DNA of 64,000 bases from Pleomorphovibrio marinus (lineage in GTDB: Bacteria; Bacteroidota; Bacteroidia; Cytophagales; Cyclobacteriaceae): contig NZ_QCXY01000008.1 in the NCBI RefSeq assembly GCF_003347495.1, positions 62,001 through 126,000 on the forward strand, read 5' to 3'. Both the position numbers and the translations under genes were made by a program. The notes under the pieces were generated by a model. The model saw nothing but the letters and a program-made list of their open reading frames with translations. It searched no databases and was not told the DNA's origin. Shown here piece by piece: positions 56,152 to 64,000 of the stretch (the stretch's first letter is position 1; every line of letters starts with the position of its first letter).

Positions 56152-57693
56152 TTATAAATCGAATTTAATGCCTTGAGCAAGGGGCAATGTCTGGCCAAAA
56201 TTGATAGTGTTGGTTTGCCTTCTCATATAGGCTTTCCAAGAATCTGATCCAGATTCCCTTCCTCCTCCTGTCTCTTTTTCCCCTCCAAAGGCACCTCCGA
56301 TTTCTGCGCCGGAAGTACCTATATTTACATTTGCGATGCCGCAATCCGAACCTATTGCTGAAAGAAAGAGGTGTGCTTCGCTCACATCCTGGGTCATGAT
56401 GGCGGAGGAAAGTCCCTGTGGCACATTGTTGTGAAGCGCTATGGCCTCTTCAAGGGTTTCGTAGGGAATAAGATAAAGCAGGGGAGCAAAGGTTTCCTCT
56501 TTCATAATTTCCGCCGAAGGATCCAGCTCATACACCCCGGGATGGACATAGCAACCGGATTCGTACCCTTCTCCTTCAAGAATGCTTCCCGCAATCACTT
56601 CTCTTCCCCCCAGCTCCTTGATTTTTTGGATGGCGCTCTCGAACTGCTTAGCAGCTTCTTGGTCAATAAGTGGCCCAATATGGTTGTTTTCGTCTAGGGG
56701 GTCCCCGACTTTCAACTGGGCATATGCACCTTTTAGCCTCTCTTTCACTTCCTCAACTACATCTCGCTGAATGATCAATCTTCGGGTACTGGTGCATCTT
56801 TGCCCGGCAGTACCCACAGCCCCAAAAACCGCGGCTCTTATGGCAAGGTCCAGGTTGGCTTTGTTGGAGATGACTATAGCATTGTTTCCTCCAAGCTCCA
56901 AAATGCATTTTCCAAGCCTTTCCCCAATATGCTGGGCTACTGCCTTACCCATTTTGGTAGAGCCTGTGGCTGATATTAGTGGAATTCTTTTGTCTTTTGC
57001 CAGCCTTTCCCCTAAGGTTTTGTCCCCAATAATCAGAGAGGAAATGCCTTCTGGAAGCTTGTTTTCCTTAAGTATTTTGGCGATGATTTTTTGGCAAGCA
57101 ATGGCAGAAAGGGGCGTTTTTTCCGATGGTTTCCAAATACAGACGTTTCCGCATACCCATGCAATCATGGCGTTCCAAGACCAAACAGCTACTGGGAAAT
57201 TAAAGGCCGAGATAATTCCTACTGGCCCTAAGGGGTGCCACTGCTCCATTATTTGGTGTTGAGGCCGCTCTGAAGGCATGGTTTTACCATAGAGTTGGCG
57301 GGAGAGCCCAACGGCAAAATCACAGATGTCGATCATTTCTTGCACCTCCCCCAATCCCTCCTGAAGGGGTTTGCCCATTTCGTGGGACACCAACCTACCC
57401 AACATCTCCTTTGACTCCCTCAATCCCAATCCGATTTGCCTTATTATTTCCCCGCGTTTCGGAGCAGGAAGTCCTCTCCAATGCCCAAATGCCAGTAATG
57501 CCTGTTCGGCCAGCTTTTCATATTGGCTTTCTGTACATGAATGAACACTACCCAGTAGCTGGCTGTTAATGGGGGATTTGGATACAATTATTGAGCCTTC
57601 CCCAGGCTCCCACTTTATTCCGGTACTCGCTCCCGAATGGTTTTCAGTAAGCTTGAAGTAGTCAAGTATTTCTTGTATGGTTGTCTTTTCCAT
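56152..57693 (-). CDS. Aldehyde dehydrogenase, ALDH7/aminoadipate-semialdehyde type
   Basis: 513 residues. Catalytic Cys in GTAGQRCTSTRR and general base Glu in CILELGGNN are present, with the FNFPVAVWSWN cofactor segment. The FGGEKETGGGRESGSDSWKAYMRRQTNTINF end is typical of the ALDH7 (antiquitin/AmaB) group, whose members oxidise alpha-aminoadipic semialdehyde in lysine breakdown. It is 22 residues longer at the N-terminus than some members. Substrate is inferred from family. A strong terminator lies upstream of its start. Confidence 0.87.
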   Translation of the reverse strand: MEKTTIQEILDYFKLTENHSGASTGIKWEPGEGSIIVSKSPINSQLLGSVHSCTESQYEKLAEQALLAFGHWRGLPAPKRGEIIRQIGLGLRESKEMLGRLVSHEMGKPLQEGLGEVQEMIDICDFAVGLSRQLYGKTMPSERPQHQIMEQWHPLGPVGIISAFNFPVAVWSWNAMIAWVCGNVCIWKPSEKTPLSAIACQKIIAKILKENKLPEGISSLIIGDKTLGERLAKDKRIPLISATGSTKMGKAVAQHIGERLGKCILELGGNNAIVISNKANLDLAIRAAVFGAVGTAGQRCTSTRRLIIQRDVVEEVKERLKGAYAQLKVGDPLDENNHIGPLIDQEAAKQFESAIQKIKELGGREVIAGSILEGEGYESGCYVHPGVYELDPSAEIMKEETFAPLLYLIPYETLEEAIALHNNVPQGLSSAIMTQDVSEAHLFLSAIGSDCGIANVNIGTSGAEIGGAFGGEKETGGGRESGSDSWKAYMRRQTNTINFGQTLPLAQGIKFDL

Positions 57694-57750
57694 AATGGGG
57701 GATTAAAAAGAAGGCGGTAGGATAAAAATACAAAAAATAGCCTGTTAATA

Positions 57751-57783
57751 AAAAAGGCCGCCCCTTGGGGGCAGCCTTTTTTA
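57751..57783 (-). terminator. Terminator of the DegP gene
   Basis: GGC-GCCCC pairs with GGGGC-GCC around a TTG loop (57756-57776), flanked by A-run and T-run on opposite sides so it works in both directions. It lies between the minus-strand DegP stop (57805) and the ALDH start. Confidence 0.8.
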
Positions 57784-57804
57784 TTAAACAAAACCAAAGA
57801 AAAA

Positions 57805-59298
57805 TTAAAGCTCTAGGTCATAGTAGGATCGTTGACCATTTGGGTAGACCCCCAAAACACTCACTTCCTCACCTTTGTGTTTTTTAAGTGCTTCTATCAC
57901 ATCGTTGGAACTGTTGATTCTGGATCTCCCGATCTTGGTAATGATAAACCCTTCTTTTAATCCGGCTTTCTTCCAGGCATCGTTTTCGTTGATGGTGATT
58001 ACTGCACCTCCTTCAATGTCCAACCTTTCTTTCATTTCATTTTTGAGGTCTCCAAATACCACCCCTTCAAATTCTACCGTCTTAGGCAATTCCTTTATTA
58101 CAATCTCCGTATCCCCAGAGAAGTTTTTCAATGTTACGGTGGTATTCATTTCATTACCATCCCGTAAGTATTTTACATCTACTGTGTCCCCGGGTCTTTT
58201 TCTGGCTACCCTTTCTTGAAGTGAAGAGGTTGTATAAGTGGGAAAACCATCCACACCTATAATGATGTCTCCTTTTTTCAGGCCAGCTTCGTCACCGCCG
58301 CTTCCTTCATTTACACCCTCGACATATACGCCTCTACTTACCCCAAGCTTTTTGCCTAGTTTATCTTCAAGTCTTGGGCCTACATCCGAAATGGTGACAC
58401 CGATTAATCCTCGCTGTACTGCACCGTATTCCATCAAGTCTTCAGAAACCTTCTTGGCAATGGAACTGGGAACGGCAAAGGAATATCCGCTAAACCCTCC
58501 TGAACGTGTGGCTATGGCCGTGTTGATCCCTACAATTTCTCCTTGCAAATTCACCAACGGGCCACCTGAGTTTCCTGGATTTACAGCAGCATCAGTTTGA
58601 ATAAAGGATTCTACCTGAAGGTTGTTTTCATCCCTTAAAATCTGAATGTTCCTGGCCTTAGCGCTGATAATACCTGCTGTAACAGTGCTGTTTAAGTTAT
58701 AAGGGTTCCCTACTGCGAGTACCCACTCTCCTACTTTAGCATTGTCTGAATCCCCAAATGGGATATGAGGCAGATTTTTGGCTTCAATTTTCAGTAATGC
58801 CAAGTCAGTTGTGGGGTCAGTACCAATTACCCTGGCTACATGTCTCTCGTTGTTCTCAAGGGTGATATCAACCCTTGTGGCATTTTCGACAACATGGTTA
58901 TTGGTCATGATATAGCCATCTTCGGTTATGATCACACCTGAACCTGAACTTTGACCCTCTCTTGGGGGGCCTCCTTCACCCCGAGGAGAAGGGGATCTAA
59001 ACCCGAAGAACTCCTCGAAGGGATCCATACCTCTTTCACCCCTACCACTTACGGAAACGCTACTTCTCACGTGGACCACTGCTGGTGTTACCACCTCAGC
59101 GGAGGCAACGAAGTTGATACCGTCAGGGACTACGAAACTATCGTTGTTGAGCCAGTTTACAAAACTGGCACTTCTTTCCTCGGTGTAGTTAGTGGTGGCC
59201 CCCTGGTTATTTTGCAACAGGCTCACACCTGCAATAGCAACCATTCCCCCTATGAGGGAGGCTAGGACCATACCTAAGAAAAACTGTCTTTTATTCAT
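57805..59298 (-). CDS. DegP/HtrA-family periplasmic serine protease
   Basis: 497 residues with an N-terminal membrane anchor or signal (LGMVLASLIGGMVAIAGVSLL). The trypsin-like triad is His in TNNHVVENA, Asp in TTDLALLKI and Ser in NPGNSGGPLV; two PDZ domains follow (about 310-400 and 410-497). It acts as a protease-chaperone in the periplasm. A Shine-Dalgarno-like AAGGAAGG at 59312-59305 lies seven bases before the ATG, unusual for this window. Residues about 70-105 (GRGERGMDPFEEFFGF) form the flexible loop seen in family members. Confidence 0.93.
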   Translation of the reverse strand: MNKRQFFLGMVLASLIGGMVAIAGVSLLQNNQGATTNYTEERSASFVNWLNNDSFVVPDGINFVASAEVVTPAVVHVRSSVSVSGRGERGMDPFEEFFGFRSPSPRGEGGPPREGQSSGSGVIITEDGYIMTNNHVVENATRVDITLENNERHVARVIGTDPTTDLALLKIEAKNLPHIPFGDSDNAKVGEWVLAVGNPYNLNSTVTAGIISAKARNIQILRDENNLQVESFIQTDAAVNPGNSGGPLVNLQGEIVGINTAIATRSGGFSGYSFAVPSSIAKKVSEDLMEYGAVQRGLIGVTISDVGPRLEDKLGKKLGVSRGVYVEGVNEGSGGDEAGLKKGDIIIGVDGFPTYTTSSLQERVARKRPGDTVDVKYLRDGNEMNTTVTLKNFSGDTEIVIKELPKTVEFEGVVFGDLKNEMKERLDIEGGAVITINENDAWKKAGLKEGFIITKIGRSRINSSNDVIEALKKHKGEEVSVLGVYPNGQRSYYDLEL

Positions 59299-59574
59299 CT
59301 TATACCTTCCTTTTGATTATTACTGATAAGTTTCACGTTAATTGCTTTTTTTTGTTGCTTCCAAAACAGTGCCACCCTAGTTATATTGTTACCGTTTAAC
59401 ACCTTTTAACCGGAAATCCAAATTAGAACTCGGGGTTTAAGATTTGTTTACAAAATTTTCGAAGCTTTTAGGTATATGTAACCATATTCTCTGTGGCATG
59501 TTTAACCTACTTTCGATGTCGGGAAAGTCTAGGCATTTTTTATTTTAAAGTTTTCTTACTAAATCTAAGAAAAT

Positions 59575-62133
59575 TTGTGCAATTTTCTATCCAAACTGGA
59601 TTTTATAACCACTTTGAACACGGACTTTAGTATAAAAAAGCAGGATGTATTCTGCGAATCCAATGTAGATAGGATCGCATGGGGTATTTTGGTGTCCTTC
59701 CTTTTATCGCTTCAAGTTTACGCACCTGCCTTAGGGTTCTCTATGGTGCAGCAAGACCCTGCCATCTTGGCAGATACCTTAACCCCTGACCTAGAAACCC
59801 CTATTTCTCTTGAGAAAAATTTGCAAAACAACCAGCAGGTTCTTTTGAAGTTACAACAAGCCCTGCTGAGATTACAGAGAAGGCCTAACATGGCCTTTAT
59901 GGAGGAAGAAGTACCCGTAATTTCCCGGGTATTAGATAGGATTCAGGAAAGCTTTTATACCCATGACCAGGTTTTGAATTTTCAATATCTCAATGAACTC
60001 GACAACTTGGTGGTGGGATATCAAACCAGACTTGGCCGCTGGCAAAGTGAAGTGCAGTCTAATTTGAACCAATATTTGGAAATCGCAGAAGAAATTGAAC
60101 CGGTGTTGTCCTATTCGAATCAAATACGGGCTTTTTCCGATTCTTTGAATATTCCTTCCCTCAGCAAGCAAATCGAAATATTGGAGGAAAGAGTAAGTGC
60201 CGTAGATAGTCTGCTTCGGATAAGGAGGCTTGAAGGGGTTGGGGCTCAAAGTGAATTGACAAATCTGATTATTTCCTTAAATGACTTGAAGGAGGAATTA
60301 AGGGAGAGACAAGTCGTTTTTAGAAACAGGTTGTTTTATAGGGATTCCCCACCTATTTGGCAAAGCCAAATGGAGTCTTTTACCAGAGATTTCCGCTCCA
60401 TTGTGGCAGAATCACTTTTATTGAATGAAGTGATTCTTATCAGTTATCTCAAAAAAAACACACTGAACCTGTTTTTTTTAGTGGTGCTAATTCTTGTTTT
60501 GTACAGGTGGTATGTGCTCTTGTTGAAAAAGATAGGTAGGGAAAAAGAGTTCTCTTCCATTATTTTAAAGAGGACAAAATACCTGTCTTTTTCTCCGTTT
60601 ATTTGTGCGTTATTGAGTGGTGCTACACTTGGTCCTTACTTTTTCGCATATCCCCCCAACACCTTGATATTGATTTTCTTATTGACCATGGCGGGATGTA
60701 CGACTTTTTTGATAAGACATGTAGTAACAAAGAAAGCTTTCCGGGTTTGGGGTTTTATGATGCTCAGTTTGCTGGTTTACGGATTTTCCAATTTAGTCAC
60801 CGAATGGGCTATCCAAGAAAAGGTGTACCTCATGATGTTTTCACTCTTAGGAGTTCTCATTGGGGCCTGGACACTTAGACTCATTCAAAAGGATCCAGAA
60901 ACTTTCCCAATGTACCTTTCATGGCTGGTGTATTTGTTTGTGAGTTTGCAGGTTCTTGCTGTTTTTTCCCATGCCTTCGGAAGGTTTAGTTTGGGGAAGT
61001 TATTGGGGGTTACCGCCACGCTAAATCTAATGCAGGCCATTAGCCTTTACGTGTTTGTGCTAGTAGTCATGGAGGTAGTCTATCTTTTTTCTGAACTAAG
61101 CAAAAAGAGTGAAGCTGCCTATACTAGTTTTGTGGATTATGCGGTGATTTTCAATAAGCTGAAAAAATTGTTAATCTCCCTTGCAGTGATAATGTGGGCT
61201 TATTATTTTACCACGAACCTATATGTGGATCAATTTTTATGGGAGAGTTTTAGTGGGTTCCTAAACCAAACCCGGACTTTGGGGAACAACAGCTTCACCT
61301 ATGGGAGTATATTGATATTTTTAGTGGTTTTGTGGATATCTTCGTTGTTGGCTAAGAATATCGCCTACTTTGTTTCAGTAAGGGATGCCCAAAATGTAGG
61401 GACCAGAGACAAAAAAATAGGTTCTTCCATACTTCTCATACGTTTAGGGATATTAAGTCTGGGTTTTTTGTTTGCTATCAGCCTGTCTGGAATATCGCTG
61501 GATAGACTGGCTATAGTCATAGGGGCGCTTACCGTAGGAATAGGTTTTGGCCTTCAAAATATTGTCAACAACTTGGCCTCCGGTATCATTTTGGCGTTTG
61601 AAAGGCCTGTTCAGGTAGGAGATGCCATAGAAGTCGGTAACCAACTCGGTATTGTTAAGGACATTGGCATTCGTTCCAGCACCATACAGGCTTATGACGG
61701 CTCAGAGGTAATCATTCCGAATGGGGATTTGATATCCAATCAACTGGTAAACTGGACATTATCCAATAGACAAAGAAGGGTAGAAATATTCGTGGGAGTG
61801 GCCTATGGCTCAGACATTGTAAAGGTCCAGGAAGTACTTACAAACCTGATCAATGAGGAACAAATTCTACGGCATCCTCCCCCAAAGGTATTGATGCATA
61901 ACTTTGCGGACAGCAGTGTGGAGTTTAGGTTATTGTTTTGGGTGGATAACGTATCCGTTTGGTTGGATGTGAAACATACCATCCTCCATAAAATTTACCA
62001 GGCTTTCTATGAAAACGGCATCAAGATTCCATTTCCACAGCGTGATATACACCTTGGAGATGGTTGGCACAACTTCAAAGGTTCCGGTGATGGGAAGAGC
62101 GAAGACCCTGGGGAAAACACCCTAAAAAAATAA
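59575..62133 (+). CDS. Large MscS-type mechanosensitive channel
   Basis: 852 residues at most. An exported coiled-coil domain (about 60-260) is followed by about ten membrane helices and the MscS pore module VIGALTVGIGFGLQNIVNNL followed by FERPVQVGDAIEVG and VIIPNGDLISNQLVNWT. It resembles the large MscK/YbiO/YnaI-type members and should open on membrane tension to release osmolytes. The start is uncertain: the frame opens with TTG at 59575, the first ATG comes only at residue 57, inside or after a signal-like segment (IAWGILVSFLLSLQVYA). Confidence 0.88.
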   Translation: MCNFLSKLDFITTLNTDFSIKKQDVFCESNVDRIAWGILVSFLLSLQVYAPALGFSMVQQDPAILADTLTPDLETPISLEKNLQNNQQVLLKLQQALLRLQRRPNMAFMEEEVPVISRVLDRIQESFYTHDQVLNFQYLNELDNLVVGYQTRLGRWQSEVQSNLNQYLEIAEEIEPVLSYSNQIRAFSDSLNIPSLSKQIEILEERVSAVDSLLRIRRLEGVGAQSELTNLIISLNDLKEELRERQVVFRNRLFYRDSPPIWQSQMESFTRDFRSIVAESLLLNEVILISYLKKNTLNLFFLVVLILVLYRWYVLLLKKIGREKEFSSIILKRTKYLSFSPFICALLSGATLGPYFFAYPPNTLILIFLLTMAGCTTFLIRHVVTKKAFRVWGFMMLSLLVYGFSNLVTEWAIQEKVYLMMFSLLGVLIGAWTLRLIQKDPETFPMYLSWLVYLFVSLQVLAVFSHAFGRFSLGKLLGVTATLNLMQAISLYVFVLVVMEVVYLFSELSKKSEAAYTSFVDYAVIFNKLKKLLISLAVIMWAYYFTTNLYVDQFLWESFSGFLNQTRTLGNNSFTYGSILIFLVVLWISSLLAKNIAYFVSVRDAQNVGTRDKKIGSSILLIRLGILSLGFLFAISLSGISLDRLAIVIGALTVGIGFGLQNIVNNLASGIILAFERPVQVGDAIEVGNQLGIVKDIGIRSSTIQAYDGSEVIIPNGDLISNQLVNWTLSNRQRRVEIFVGVAYGSDIVKVQEVLTNLINEEQILRHPPPKVLMHNFADSSVEFRLLFWVDNVSVWLDVKHTILHKIYQAFYENGIKIPFPQRDIHLGDGWHNFKGSGDGKSEDPGENTLKK

Positions 62134-62134
62134 A

Positions 62135-62248
62135 ATCGAGCCTCCCTACCGGACAGGCAAGCAGGAGGAGAACCTCACACGTAGGGATGATTAAGATTGT
62201 GAGATTTCCCCGAAACAAGTTCCCCGAAACAAGATCGGGGCAGGCTAT
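62135..62248. repeat. Dispersed intergenic repeat, composite (module A plus hairpin modules)
   Basis: 62135-62192 is nearly the reverse complement of 10105-10163. The adjoining 62196-62248 carries two copies of CCCCGAAACAAG and ends GATCGGGGCAGGC, shared in reverse complement with 49890-49950. It separates the MscS-type channel and the sulfatase gene. Confidence 0.7.
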
Positions 62249-62276
62249 ATGACCGCTGAAAAGAAATTATAAACAT

Positions 62277-63737
62277 ATGAAATATACAACTTCCTTTTTA
62301 GCACTTCTTCTACTTTTTGGTTGTAAAAGTGCCGATTCAGACCCAAATATAATTTTTATTGTAGTGGACGATTTGGGTTGGGCAGATATCACGCCAAACT
62401 GGCCGGACACCTTTTATGAAACCCCTAACCTGGACCGTTTGGCTAAAATGGGGGTAAGGTTTTCTCAAGCCTACTCTGCCCATCCTGTTTGCAGTCCCAC
62501 AAGAGCTGCACTTATGACTGGCAAACATCCCAACAGGGTAGGAATCACGGATTGGATTCCGGGTTCTGACCCCTTTGCTGACGAAAGGCCATTGAGTACC
62601 CCAGGGATAAACCACAATTTAGCCTTGGAGGAAGTTACCATAGCGGAAAGGGTAAAGGAAAAGGGGTATGACACCTATTTTGTGGGGAAATGGCACCTGG
62701 GTGAAGAACCTGATTTTTGGCCGGAAAACCAAGGCTTTGATGTGAATATTGGAGGGTGGAGTGCAGGAGCCCCGCAACTTTCGGATGGAAAGTATGGGGG
62801 GTATTTCTCCCCGTATGGAAACCCCCGCTTGGAAGACGGTCCGGAAGGGGAGTTTCTAACCAATAGATTAATGGATGAAAGCTTGGAGTTGATTCGTGCA
62901 AGTGACCATAACCCCTTTTTGCTTTACCTCTCCTTTTATACCGTGCATACGCCAATACAGGCAGTTCCACACCTAATCGAAAAATTCCGACGAAAAAGAG
63001 AGGATCTTGGCGAGATTGCGGATCACCAAGCAGTAAAACAGGAAGGGGAAGGAATCACGCAAATCGCACAGACGAATGCGGAATATGCCAGTATGGTCGC
63101 TGCTATGGATGAACAAATTGGCAGGCTACTGGATGAATTGGAATCCTCTGGGAAAATGGAAAACACATGGATAGTTTTTACCAGTGACAATGGGGGGCTT
63201 TCCACAAGATATAATCAAGGAGGGCCTACGGCCAATGGGCCGTTGAGGGCTGGAAAGGGTTGGTGCTATGAGGGTGGCATTAGGGTTCCACTTATTATTG
63301 CCGGGCCAGGGGTATTAGCTGGCCCTGTAGTGGATCATCCGGTGGTAAGTATGGACCTCTTTGCCACTGCGGAGGAATTAGCCAATCTGGAGGTAACGGC
63401 GCAGGATGGCAAGTCCTTGCTTGGCTTGCTAAGGGGTCAGGAGATTGAAGAAAATGACATTTTTTGGCATTATCCACATTACCATGGAAGTGCATGGAAA
63501 CCAGGATCAGCTATCAGGTCTGGGAATTGGAAGCTCATTTATACCTATGAAGACCAAAAAATCTCCCTGTATGAGTTGGCTCAAGATGAAGGAGAAACAA
63601 CAGATTTGGCACTTGTTTACCCTGAAATAGCCGAAGTTTTGCTTGATGCGATACATGAAAAGATGGAAGACACAGGAGGGAAGTATCCCACTTGGAGGAA
63701 GGAAGAGGAAGGTGAGGCAACATTTTTTAACCGCTGA
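62277..63737 (+). CDS. Type I sulfatase, lipoprotein
   Basis: 486 residues with a lipoprotein signal (LLLFGC then KSADS). The metal site opens with VVDDLGWAD, and the signature VCSPTRAALMTG carries C72, which must be converted to formylglycine by an anaerobic-type or FGE maturase, neither of which is in the window. Later motifs GKWHLG, FTSDNGG and GSAIRSGNWKLIY complete the alkaline-phosphatase-like fold. It should hydrolyse a sulfate ester of a sulfated sugar on the outer surface. It is a single gene here, without other polysaccharide enzymes alongside. Confidence 0.93.
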   Translation: MKYTTSFLALLLLFGCKSADSDPNIIFIVVDDLGWADITPNWPDTFYETPNLDRLAKMGVRFSQAYSAHPVCSPTRAALMTGKHPNRVGITDWIPGSDPFADERPLSTPGINHNLALEEVTIAERVKEKGYDTYFVGKWHLGEEPDFWPENQGFDVNIGGWSAGAPQLSDGKYGGYFSPYGNPRLEDGPEGEFLTNRLMDESLELIRASDHNPFLLYLSFYTVHTPIQAVPHLIEKFRRKREDLGEIADHQAVKQEGEGITQIAQTNAEYASMVAAMDEQIGRLLDELESSGKMENTWIVFTSDNGGLSTRYNQGGPTANGPLRAGKGWCYEGGIRVPLIIAGPGVLAGPVVDHPVVSMDLFATAEELANLEVTAQDGKSLLGLLRGQEIEENDIFWHYPHYHGSAWKPGSAIRSGNWKLIYTYEDQKISLYELAQDEGETTDLALVYPEIAEVLLDAIHEKMEDTGGKYPTWRKEEEGEATFFNR

Positions 63738-64000
63738 AGTTCTCACAAGGACTATGAGGAGACTTTCATGGCCTGCATTTTTTCATACATCTTATAGGGT
63801 CAATGAAGGTAATCTTCCCCTATCTGAACATTGCATCTGCCGAAGAATCCCCGGAGGATATATCCAATGTGGAAAGCCATCAAAAAGTCAACTTCCCTGA
63901 GGATTCCTCCTATACAGAGGTTACTTCCCGAAGCATTATTCTACTTTCTCCTGCAGCCCCACTCGCTCATGGATTTCAATGGCTTCCTTAATCCCCCAAA
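63738..64000. other. Window end, possible truncated gene
   Basis: A plus-strand frame of 62 codons (63803-63991) has no recognisable features. On the minus strand, a short stretch IKEAIEIHERVGLQEKVE at the very edge could be the tail of a gene outside the window, followed by frame-broken sequence. No assignment is made. Confidence 0.25.

Overview
The window looks like a chromosomal segment of a Bacteroidota bacterium, most likely of the order Cytophagales near Cyclobacteriaceae (Cyclobacterium/Echinicola/Algoriphagus type); the family-level guess is inference. Supporting signs are a TonB receptor paired with a DUF4249 lipoprotein, a one-protein hybrid two-component system with propeller, kinase, receiver and AraC domains, DUF4412, DUF4174 and C-terminal sorting-tail-like proteins, a Bat-type VWA/TPR cluster, TAnnTTTG promoter boxes, few Shine-Dalgarno sequences, and several TTG/GTG starts. 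No rRNA or tRNA gene was seen.

Layout. 0.5-5.5 kb: a Tat-exported sugar-phosphate isomerase/epimerase-like protein, two tandem multi-hairpin repeats, and two adjacent M14 metallopeptidase paralogues, the upstream one lacking every zinc and catalytic residue. 5.8-15.8 kb: housekeeping and envelope genes (Usp plus CPA2 antiporter; STAS-rnz-yhhQ operon; purC; thiolase plus MORN/YwqK protein; VWA-TPR-TPR Bat-like cluster). 15.8-18 kb: a decay zone with a small lipoprotein family in three tandem copies, the first broken. 18.2-27.1 kb: TonB receptor/DUF4249 pair and, on the other strand, a complete TolC-MFP-RND efflux operon. 28.4-36.8 kb: two acyltransferases resembling the GlsA/GlsB glycine-lipid pair, then an L-fucose dehydrogenase-like aldo/keto reductase, a FucP-type transporter and a giant hybrid sensor, probably one sugar-response module.

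36.8-42.6 kb: a gene-poor stretch with a possible CHAT-domain remnant, a 54-residue DUF1328 membrane protein, folA, DUF4412, a second tandem Usp protein and a structured small RNA (about 41158-41359) with a TAnnTTTG box, an 11-bp closing stem and a T-run, best explained as a 6S-like RNA. 42.8-57.7 kb: metG, DUF4174, lpxH, ftsH, rsfS, birA, ahcY, a dienoyl-CoA-reductase-like SDR, a leaderless subtilisin-like protease followed by a tiny I9-inhibitor-like gene, and an ALDH7-type dehydrogenase. 57.8-64 kb: a DegP/HtrA protease, a large MscS-type channel and a lipoprotein sulfatase.

Between genes lie modular dispersed repeats (10.1, 42.6, 49.9 and 62.2 kb) that share hairpin-bearing modules in different combinations and orientations. 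The observations most worth following are the four-hairpin tandem repeat at 1.7-2.1 kb, the M14 pseudo-peptidase/peptidase pair, the candidate 6S RNA and the protease/I9-like pair. I did not find an unmistakable new defence or mobile system.
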